Assembly (NCBI GenBank): GCA_017500825.1
Contig: JAFVYB010000111.1
Location: 1-64,000, forward strand
Reading direction: 5' to 3'
Source of the DNA: Myxococcaceae bacterium
GTDB taxonomy: Bacteria; Myxococcota; Myxococcia; Myxococcales; UBA5297
Length of the DNA stretch: 64,000 nucleotides
Positions 43,070 to 50,419 of this stretch are shown here, one piece after another. Numbering within the stretch: position 1 is the first letter of the stretch; each line of letters begins with the position of its first letter. Made by a program: the position numbers and the translations under genes. The notes beneath the pieces were generated by a model that was not told the origin of the DNA, searched no databases, and saw only the letters and a program-made list of their open reading frames with translations.

Positions 43070-44710
43070 ATGGTCGATCGCTTCGCTAACGGCGACACCA
43101 ACAACGACGGCGACATCGCGCTCGACGATCCTGCGGCCTTCCACGGCGGCGATCTCCAGGGCGTGATCGATCACCTCGACGAACTCAAAGAGATGGGCGT
43201 GGGCACGATCTGGCTCTCGCCCATCTTTGCGATGCGCACCGAGAAGTTCTTCGGGCACGGCGCCTTCCACGGCTACTGGGTCGAGGATTTCACCCGCGTT
43301 GAACCGCGCTTTGGCGACGAGGCATTGCTCGCTCGTCTCTCCGACGAGTTGCACCGACGCGGCATGAAGCTCGTCCTCGACATCGTGCTCAATCACGTGG
43401 CCATGGACTCGCCGCGCGTGCGCGAACAGCCCAACTGGTTCCATGGCAAGGGGCCGCTCAAAGACTGGAGCGATCCTGTCCAGCTGACGACGCACGACGT
43501 TCACGGCCTGCCCGACCTCGACCAGTCGAAGCCCGCCGTCTACGACCACCTGTTGTCGACTTCGCTCAAGTGGATCGCGCTCGCCCGGCCCGACGGCTTC
43601 CGCCTCGATGCGGTCAAGCACATCGGCAACGACTTCTGGGCCCGCTACAATGGCGCCATCCTGGAGGCGACTTCGCCCGACTTCATGTTGCTCGGCGAGG
43701 TGCTCGACGGCGATCCGCGCCAGATCGCCCAGACGCAGCGCGACGGGAAGTTCAACGCCATGTTCGACTTCCCGCTCTACTTCTCGCTGATCGACGTCTT
43801 CTGCCGCGGCCAGTCGCCAGCCAAGCTGGGCGCCGTCTTCTCCTCGGACCGCATCTACGATCGCCCCGAGACACTGGTGACGCTGCTCGACAACCACGAT
43901 CTGCCGCGCGTCGTCTCCGACTGCGGCGGCGATTTGGACAAGGTCCGGCAGGCGCTGACATTCCAGCTCACCTCTCGTGGCACGCCCGCCATCAACTACG
44001 GGACCGAGGCCGCGCTCGAAGGCGCCAAGGAGCCAGAGAACCGCGCCGACATGCGCTTCGAGACGCAACCGCTCAGGCCTCACATCGAGAAGCTGATGCG
44101 CCTGCGCGCCACACACACCGCGCTCAAAACCGGTGCGCCGATGCTGCTTTTCGCCAGTCAGGATCGGTTGATTTACGCGCGCGTCGACGCCCGGGAGGTC
44201 GCCGTCATCGCCGTCAACGCCTCGGACGCGGCGCATAACTTCGCGTTCCCAGAAGCGCTGACAAAGGCGCGCCTCGTCGACGCCCTGAGCGGCGCCGAAC
44301 TCGCCCCGGGCGCGATTCACCTCAAGCCGCGCTCGACGAGCCTGTTCATCCTCACGCCAAACACCTCTGTTGGCTTTGCCGATCTGGCGGCGACGGCCCA
44401 CGCTCAGTGGAAACATGGCACGCGACAGCGCGAGGTGCGGTTTCAGGCAGAGGGGCTCAAGCTGAAGAAGGGCGACGAGGCCTTCATCGTCGGCTCAGGG
44501 CTGGAGGTCGGCGTCTGGAAGCCGGAAAACGGGCTTGGTCCGCTCGATCGCCACGGCCGCCTGAGCGCGCGCCTGCCTGTCGCCAGCGCCTATGAGCTCA
44601 AGCTCGTCATCCGCGCGAAGAACGGCGAGGTGCGCTGGGCAGAAGGCGCCAACACCGCGCTCTTTGTCCCCGAAGGTGACGCGCCGCTCGATGTGACGCT
44701 CTCTTGGTGA
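43070..44710 (+). CDS. GH13 alpha-amylase-family enzyme with C-terminal CBM20, 5' end joined in frame to upstream lipoprotein
   Basis: 546 aa from an ATG that lies inside the first barrel strand: the conserved IYFAMVDRF starts seven residues earlier in the same frame, so this is not the natural start. The upstream frame is open through 42986, and no ATG is available. Catalytic motifs are complete: DIVLNH, nucleophile Asp in GFRLDAVKH (about 181), Glu in LLGEVLDGD (about 209), Asp in LLDNHDLPRV (about 276). The last 100 residues match a CBM20 starch-binding domain (EAFIVGSGLEVGVWKPENGL, then VRWAEGANTALFVPEG). With the small lipoprotein in front, the joined product would be a 771-residue surface amylase. 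It is the last gene of the alpha-glucan locus. Confidence 0.88.
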   Translation: MVDRFANGDTNNDGDIALDDPAAFHGGDLQGVIDHLDELKEMGVGTIWLSPIFAMRTEKFFGHGAFHGYWVEDFTRVEPRFGDEALLARLSDELHRRGMKLVLDIVLNHVAMDSPRVREQPNWFHGKGPLKDWSDPVQLTTHDVHGLPDLDQSKPAVYDHLLSTSLKWIALARPDGFRLDAVKHIGNDFWARYNGAILEATSPDFMLLGEVLDGDPRQIAQTQRDGKFNAMFDFPLYFSLIDVFCRGQSPAKLGAVFSSDRIYDRPETLVTLLDNHDLPRVVSDCGGDLDKVRQALTFQLTSRGTPAINYGTEAALEGAKEPENRADMRFETQPLRPHIEKLMRLRATHTALKTGAPMLLFASQDRLIYARVDAREVAVIAVNASDAAHNFAFPEALTKARLVDALSGAELAPGAIHLKPRSTSLFILTPNTSVGFADLAATAHAQWKHGTRQREVRFQAEGLKLKKGDEAFIVGSGLEVGVWKPENGLGPLDRHGRLSARLPVASAYELKLVIRAKNGEVRWAEGANTALFVPEGDAPLDVTLSW

Positions 44711-44931
44711 CGCGCATTGAAGAACGCGCTTGTGAGGACGACGACTGCAGGCCGACGACGAGCCAGGGACGCGACGCCATTGGCGCCCTCTCCTTGTCGG
44801 CCTCCCCAGGATTCTCCCCTCCCCGAGCGCTTCTTCCTGTGCGTTTTCGCCCGCGCGCTTGACCACGCGATGCCTGCCGACGCCCACGCGCGGCGTTGTT
44901 CCATCCCCTCAAAAGTGCTTTTGCCGCCGCC

Positions 44932-46230
44932 ATGAGAATCCGCGACCCCGCCCACGGCACCATCCACGTCGACGACGACGATGTCGCGCTCGTCGACAGC
45001 CCCTTTTTTCAGCGACTGCGCTTCATCAAGCAGCTCGGCTTTGGCGAGATGGCCTTCCCCGGCGCCACGCACACGCGCCACGCGCACTGTCTCGGCGCCA
45101 TGCACCTGGCCACGCGCATGTTTGACGCGGCCTTTGCCAAGTCGCGCATCGCCATCGACGCCCCATCGCTCGCCCGAATGCGCAAGGCCGTCCGCGTCGC
45201 CGCCCTCTGCCACGACATCGGCCACATGCCGCTCTCACACGCCTCGGAGAAGGTGGCTCCGCAGCGACGACTGCTCGAACTGCCCGACTGGCTCAGGCGC
45301 ACCGGCGCCTCCGAGGACGAACGCGCCGCGCACGAGGACTTCACCGCCAAAATCCTCCTCGGCTCCAGCTTTCGCGCGCCGCTCGAAAAGGCGCTCGCGC
45401 CATACGACCTCACGCCCGAGGCCATCGTCTCGCTCATCCTGGGACGCGCCCCGCCAGCAGGCTCCGCCTTTGTCCACGGCGGCAGGGACTACGCGCCAGT
45501 GCTGCGCCAATTCGTCGCCGGGGAGCTCGACGCCGACCGCCTCGACTACCTCCGGCGCGACTCGCTCTACACCGGCGTCAGCTACGGCCACGTCGACCTC
45601 GATTGGCTGATCGAGAACATCATGCCGATCGAAGTCGGCGACGCGGTGCTGCTCGGTCTGTCCAACGCCGCCATCTTCGCCTTCGAGGACTTTCTGCTCT
45701 CGCGCTTCCACATGTTCGTCTCGGTCTACTTCCACCACACGAGCGTGAACTTCGACGCCATGCTGGCGCGCTTCCTCAACGAGGCCAAAGGCGAGTTCGA
45801 GATCCCCACCGATCCGGAGCGATTCGCCTTCTGCGACGACGTGGCGCTGTTTTACGCGCTGCGCCATTCGAACAACCGCTGGGCCCGCCGCATCGTCCAG
45901 CGACAGCCTTACCGGCTCGTCGTTCAGGCGACCGAGCTCGACAAAGGCTATGACATGGCCGAACTGACGCTCGCGCTCGAACAAGAGGGCATCGACCACT
46001 TTGTCCGCGAGTCGGTGGGCCTGCTCTCGAAGCAGCGCGGTCTGAGCGCCATCCCGATGCACGTCGTCGACCTCAACACTGGCACGACCACGCCCATCGC
46101 CGACTACACGCCGCTCTATCGACGCTACGCGGGCGCGCTCCACTTCAAGCGCATCTACTGCGACCCGGCGCACGCCGTCCGCGCCAGGCAAATCGTCTCT
46201 GGTTGCCTGCAAAATGCCGCCGCGATCTGA
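44932..46230 (+). CDS. HD-domain phosphohydrolase (dGTPase/SAMHD1-like, COG1078)
   Basis: 432 aa from the ATG at 44932 (the frame is open from 44896). The N-terminus RDPAHGTIHVDDDDVALVDS, followed by FFQRLRFIKQLG and FPGATHTRHAHCLGAMHLA, is typical of the HD superfamily that includes SAMHD1 and bacterial dNTP triphosphohydrolases. The metal site is ALCHDIGHMPLSH (His94, Asp95), with a further Asp in GELDADRLDYLRRDS. Such enzymes hydrolyse dNTPs or related nucleotides; the exact substrate is unknown. It is cytoplasmic. It begins 221 bp after the amylase with no operon-like spacing, and precedes a secreted hydrolase. The stretch 44711-44931 between holds nothing recognisable. Confidence 0.88.
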   Translation: MRIRDPAHGTIHVDDDDVALVDSPFFQRLRFIKQLGFGEMAFPGATHTRHAHCLGAMHLATRMFDAAFAKSRIAIDAPSLARMRKAVRVAALCHDIGHMPLSHASEKVAPQRRLLELPDWLRRTGASEDERAAHEDFTAKILLGSSFRAPLEKALAPYDLTPEAIVSLILGRAPPAGSAFVHGGRDYAPVLRQFVAGELDADRLDYLRRDSLYTGVSYGHVDLDWLIENIMPIEVGDAVLLGLSNAAIFAFEDFLLSRFHMFVSVYFHHTSVNFDAMLARFLNEAKGEFEIPTDPERFAFCDDVALFYALRHSNNRWARRIVQRQPYRLVVQATELDKGYDMAELTLALEQEGIDHFVRESVGLLSKQRGLSAIPMHVVDLNTGTTTPIADYTPLYRRYAGALHFKRIYCDPAHAVRARQIVSGCLQNAAAI

Positions 46231-46367
46231 CGCCTCAACAGGCCCTGCCCGCCACGCCGTGGACACTGGACAAGAGGCCTCTTTCGCGCCAAGCCCCGCG
46301 CCCTTTCGACACACCGCGTCACATCCCTTCACGCCCTGCCCCACTCTCTTTTCGCGAGGTCTTCGCC

Positions 46368-48896
46368 ATGAAACGCATCGCACTTCCGCCCCTCACTGCC
46401 TGCCTTCTCAGCCTGTGCGCCGCCTGCGGTGACAACAGCGCGAACAACAGCACGCCCGACCCCATCCTGCCCGACGCTGGGCCTGTCACCGATGCCGGAA
46501 CGCGCCCGGACGCGTCCACCTGGCCCGAAGACCTCTGGGACGCCGCCGAGCCCGACGAGGGGGACGACGAAAGCGACGCGGGCGCCGACGCCAGCGAGCC
46601 GGAACCCGAAATCGACCCGTGGGAATTCGACGACGTCGAAAAAGAGTTGAACGACGAGAGCGATCTGAGCGGTCCGCGCGCCCACTTTGATCCCAACCTG
46701 ATCGACGTGGCCGAGGGCGCGAGCGCCACCCCGGCAGAGTTTCTCGCCTTCCCCTTCCCCGCCGATCACCGCCGCCACAGCGACGGCAAGGTGCGCTTCG
46801 ACGACTTCCCAAGGCCCGAGTCGCTGGCCCAGAGCGTCGGCGACAAGCTGCTCGACCGCTATCTTTCGCCCACGGGCGGGGTCGACGGCTTCTCGCTCAA
46901 CGGCGCGGTCCACGTGGCCTTTGACGCACCGCTCAATGTGGGCGCTGTGCCGACTTCGCCAGACGCCTTCCTGGAGGCGGACGCGGTCTTCAAGATCGTC
47001 GACATCGACCCCAAATCGCCCGAGCGCGGTGAGGTGCGCCCCCTGCGCTGGGAGTATCAGGCGACGGAGGGCGCCTACGCGGCCAAGAACAGCCTGGCCA
47101 TCGCGCCTGCCTGGGGCTTTCCGCTGCGCGAGGGCACGACCTACGCGCTCGTCATCACCGACACGACCATCGTCGGCGCCAATGACGGCATGCCCCTGCG
47201 CCAGCCGCGACTCCTCTCCGCCCTGCTCGCCAACCGCGCCGAAAAGCCCGAGGGCTTAAGCCACGTGAGCGCCGACCTCTACGAGACGATGCGCGCGGCC
47301 TACGCCCCCCTGCGACAAACCCTCAACTACCTCAAGGTCGACATCGACGAGGTCGCGGCGGCCACGGTCTTCACCACGCAAAACGTGACGAACAACCTGC
47401 GCCGCATCCAGAGCCACCTGTCGAGCGACATCAAGAGCGGCAAATGGGTGCCCGAGGCGACCTACGCGAGGACAGAGACCTCTTATTGGTATTCCTCGAT
47501 GTGCAGCCGCACCCCGAGCAGCGCCACCTGGGCCACCTGCATCTGGAACGGCGTTCCCGAGGCCACGCTCTACCAGCTGGCCGCGACCTTCAACGGCCGC
47601 AACTACCAGCAGGGCACGGTCCCCTACCTCCTCGATGGCGGCAACTTCCGCTTCAGCATCTCCAACGAGCCGCTCAACTACGCCGATGAGACACTGACCC
47701 TGGTGGTGACGGTCCCGGAGACGCCAATGGTGACGGCCGACGGCTGCGTGCCCATCGTCGAAATCGCCCACGGCACGGGTGGCGACGCCTACAGCGGCCT
47801 CGGTGACAGGACTTCTTCCCGACTGGCGGCGCGCGGTCTGGCCTCGGTCGGCATGGACCAGCCGCTCCACGGCGATCGCTTCGACGCCACGGGCTACATC
47901 GAGAACGGCCAGTTCCCCACGGACGGCCTCCTCGGCATCCTGCTCGGAACAGCGTTTGGCGGCGTGGACGCGCTCGACGAGGACCTGTTGCTCAGCCTCG
48001 TCAACTTCAACTTCCTCAACCTCGACTCGGCGCGCTCCAGCATGCGGCAGTCGGCGATCGACACCATGGCGCTGACCCACCTCATCGCCAGAGGCGGCCT
48101 CGATGTCCCGGCAGAGTTCAGTCCCACAGGCGCGCCCATCCGCTTCTGCCGCGACAAGATCGGCTTCTTTGGCCACTCGCAGGGCGGGCTGAGCGGCGCC
48201 ATTGCCGCGGGCATCGAACACCGCATCGGCGCCTACATGCTCTCGGCGGGCGGCGGCGGGCTCGGCATCACCATCCTCGACCGCAAGGACTTCGGCGACT
48301 TCCCCTCGATCCTCGGCATGCTCTTTGGGCTGAAGACGAGCGACGGCGAGACGCTCACCGAGCTGCACGTGCTGATGAGCGTCATCCAGACCGTCGTCGA
48401 CGTGACCGACCCCATCAACTACGCGCCCTTCTGGCGCCGCGACACCAAGCTGGGCGAACCCACAAGTCAGCTTCTGACGAGCGGCCTCGATGACTCGATG
48501 ACCCCCCACCGCACGGCGCGCGCCCTGGCCACCTCGGCCCGCTTAAGCCCCATCAACCCCCTCATCCTCGACTTGCCCGAGTTCGACTGGGCGGGCGTGC
48601 CAGCCCTCAACGCGCCGATGAGCGGCAACTACGGCACCACGACGAACGCCTTCATCCAGTGGGACAACAGCGACATGCCCGCGAGCGAGACACTGGAGCG
48701 CTGGAGCGGCCACTTCCTCGTCTACCACCGGCCCGAGGCCATCAACGCCTCGATGCGCTTCCTTCAGACTTACTTCGCCCCCGAGACCGCCGACGGCCTG
48801 CCGCTGATCGAGCGCGATCCGACGGCCACGGTGAAGGCCTCCAAGGGAAACACGGCTCAACAGCGCCTCAAGGTGTCGCGCCTCCCCTCGCCGTGA
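46368..48896 (+). CDS. Large secreted alpha/beta-hydrolase lipoprotein
   Basis: 842 aa from the ATG at 46368 (the frame is open from 46203, but the signal peptide starts here). Lipobox LCAACG, then an acidic, Asp/Pro-rich linker of about 80 residues. The N-terminal domain resembles the beta-sandwich region found before bacterial lipase-like hydrolases (LAFPFPADHRRHSDGKVRFD). The hydrolase core has EIAHGTGGDAYSG (oxyanion region) and the nucleophile elbow GFFGHSQGG with Ser at about 603; a candidate Asp lies in LLTSGLDDSMTPHRTARALA, and a His in the same stretch or near ERWSGHFLVY. Substrate could be a lipid ester or another ester or amide. Surface-located, probably monocistronic; a weak hairpin follows. 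Confidence 0.8.
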   Translation: MKRIALPPLTACLLSLCAACGDNSANNSTPDPILPDAGPVTDAGTRPDASTWPEDLWDAAEPDEGDDESDAGADASEPEPEIDPWEFDDVEKELNDESDLSGPRAHFDPNLIDVAEGASATPAEFLAFPFPADHRRHSDGKVRFDDFPRPESLAQSVGDKLLDRYLSPTGGVDGFSLNGAVHVAFDAPLNVGAVPTSPDAFLEADAVFKIVDIDPKSPERGEVRPLRWEYQATEGAYAAKNSLAIAPAWGFPLREGTTYALVITDTTIVGANDGMPLRQPRLLSALLANRAEKPEGLSHVSADLYETMRAAYAPLRQTLNYLKVDIDEVAAATVFTTQNVTNNLRRIQSHLSSDIKSGKWVPEATYARTETSYWYSSMCSRTPSSATWATCIWNGVPEATLYQLAATFNGRNYQQGTVPYLLDGGNFRFSISNEPLNYADETLTLVVTVPETPMVTADGCVPIVEIAHGTGGDAYSGLGDRTSSRLAARGLASVGMDQPLHGDRFDATGYIENGQFPTDGLLGILLGTAFGGVDALDEDLLLSLVNFNFLNLDSARSSMRQSAIDTMALTHLIARGGLDVPAEFSPTGAPIRFCRDKIGFFGHSQGGLSGAIAAGIEHRIGAYMLSAGGGGLGITILDRKDFGDFPSILGMLFGLKTSDGETLTELHVLMSVIQTVVDVTDPINYAPFWRRDTKLGEPTSQLLTSGLDDSMTPHRTARALATSARLSPINPLILDLPEFDWAGVPALNAPMSGNYGTTTNAFIQWDNSDMPASETLERWSGHFLVYHRPEAINASMRFLQTYFAPETADGLPLIERDPTATVKASKGNTAQQRLKVSRLPSP

Positions 48897-49259
48897 CCCA
48901 AGCGCGCCCAAGCGACCACTGAAGCAGACCAACCGCCCCCTTCGCGATTTCGCGACAGGGGGTGTGTTTTCGAGAGAGGCCATTTCTAAAGCCGCTCAGT
49001 CACCCGCGCCGATCCATTGACCAAAATCAAACGCGACCAAAACACGCGCCAAAGCCATCAACGTCCCCAAACAAATCCCGAACAAAAAACAAATCCACCC
49101 CATCGAACACTTCAAAACGCGAATTTTAATTTGCCCCCAAAATTAAATTAAAAACCAGACTCCAACGCCAAAACACCAAATCAGCCGGGATCAAACTCAA
49201 CAAAACGCAATTAAATTTAAATCGAGCTGTCCTCCGAAAATCCCCGAGGCAATGATTTG
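48897..49259. other. Intergenic region, A+C-rich
   Basis: 363 bp with no supported gene. From about 49010 to 49210 the + strand is overwhelmingly A and C. A weak hairpin lies at 48936-48962. GAGG at 49246-49249 serves the following gene. No promoter consensus is evident. Confidence 0.5.
48936..48962 (+). terminator. Weak terminator-like hairpin
   Basis: CCCCCT (48936-48941) pairs with AGGGGG (48957-48962), with an inner CGCG/CGCG helix, followed after four bases by only four T. It lies 40 bp past the hydrolase stop. Probably a weak terminator. Confidence 0.45.
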
Positions 49260-50012
49260 ATGAACCGCCGCCACTTCCTGCAAACCCTGGCCCTGGGCGC
49301 CATCAGCGCCTGCCTGCCCACTCGCGCCCATGCCTTTGGCCAGAGCTCGCAGTTCATCCCGGCCGTGGCCCGCCATGGCGGCGACTGGGACGCGCGCCTT
49401 CTGGCGCTCAAATCACTCTGCTGGGAGATCTCCTCGCGCACCAGCATCCGCGCCTTTCCCGAGCCGCGCCCGGTCGCGCTCGACTCGCGCGAACTCTTCA
49501 ACTTCCCCTTCCTCTACATGGGCGGCAGCCGTGAGTTCCCCCCTCTCGCCGAGGCCGAAATCGCCTCCCTCAGGCGCTTTCTCACCTTTGGCGGCTTCCT
49601 CCTCGCCGACGCGGGCGACGGATCGAACGGCACAGGCTTTGACCTGTCGTTCAGGCGCGAGGTGGCCCGTCTCTTTCCCGACCGCGCGCTCACGCGGCTT
49701 GGCGCCGATCACGTGATCTTCAAGAGCTTTTACCTGCTCGACCGCCAGGCAGGTCGGCTCGCCACCCGCCCCTTCCTTGAGGCGCTCACCGGCGACAGCG
49801 GCCGCGCGCTCATCGTCTACTCGCAAAACGATTTGTGCGGCGCCTTCCAGCGGGACGAACTCGGCGAGTGGGCCTTTGAGGTCACAGGCGGCGGCGCTTC
49901 ACAGCGCGAGGTGGCCCTGCGCATGGCGATCAACCTCGTCATGTATGCCTCCTGCCTCGACTACAAAGCCGACATGCTCCACCTGCCCTTCCTGATGAAA
50001 CGGCGGCGATAG
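49260..50012 (+). CDS. DUF4159 protein with Tat signal
   Basis: 250 aa. It starts MNRRHFLQTLALGAISACLP, a twin-arginine (RRxFLQ) signal peptide, so the protein is exported folded. The frame is open to a TTG one codon earlier; the ATG is preferred, with GAGG upstream. The mature part matches DUF4159: FLYMGGSREFPPLAEAEIAS, LRRFLTFGGFLLADAGDGSN and the C-terminal ALRMAINLVMYASCLDYKAD. The domain resembles glutamine-amidotransferase-like folds without clear catalytic residues. In many bacteria it sits beside MoxR-ATPase, DUF58 and VWA proteins; here a VWA protein follows at 50420, but the others are absent. Function unknown; envelope-located. Confidence 0.85.
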   Translation: MNRRHFLQTLALGAISACLPTRAHAFGQSSQFIPAVARHGGDWDARLLALKSLCWEISSRTSIRAFPEPRPVALDSRELFNFPFLYMGGSREFPPLAEAEIASLRRFLTFGGFLLADAGDGSNGTGFDLSFRREVARLFPDRALTRLGADHVIFKSFYLLDRQAGRLATRPFLEALTGDSGRALIVYSQNDLCGAFQRDELGEWAFEVTGGGASQREVALRMAINLVMYASCLDYKADMLHLPFLMKRRR

Positions 50013-50419
50013 GCGGACGAAGGCGACAGCTGGGCAAATCAACGCGACGGCAGGGCGAATTGAGGGCGCGGCGCGACAGCGCAAGGTATTGCCGGGCGAT
50101 ACGAATCAATATCAGCGGATATAAAATGTTTTCGCCCAACACGCCCTTAACCGCGACAGCCGTTTTGATTTCCGAGAAACCAAACAAATCAAGCGATGCG
50201 AACAGCATAGTTCAAAAATCAAATCGAGCAATTAAACCAACCAAATCAATCAAATTAAATTAAATCAATAAAACCATTCACCAGACAAAACAACGTCATC
50301 CCAGGCGCTCATCCATTCCAGATGGCCGCGCGGCCAATGAGCGCATCCCAACCCCCGACGCCAGAGACACCTCCTCCAGCGCTGCCCCCTTCCGAGATCC
50401 CCCGCCCAGAGAGCCCCCC
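50013..50419. other. Intergenic region, AT-rich
   Basis: 407 bp between the DUF4159 and VWA genes. Around 50200-50290 it is very A-rich with short repeated AAATCAA-type words. A 90-residue frame at 50322 overlaps the next gene in another frame and has no support. No promoter is recognised. Confidence 0.45.

Noticed and set aside
42773-44416. 547-residue - strand frame opposite the CBM20 amylase
   Set aside because: No domain; the + strand holds an intact GH13 catalytic set.
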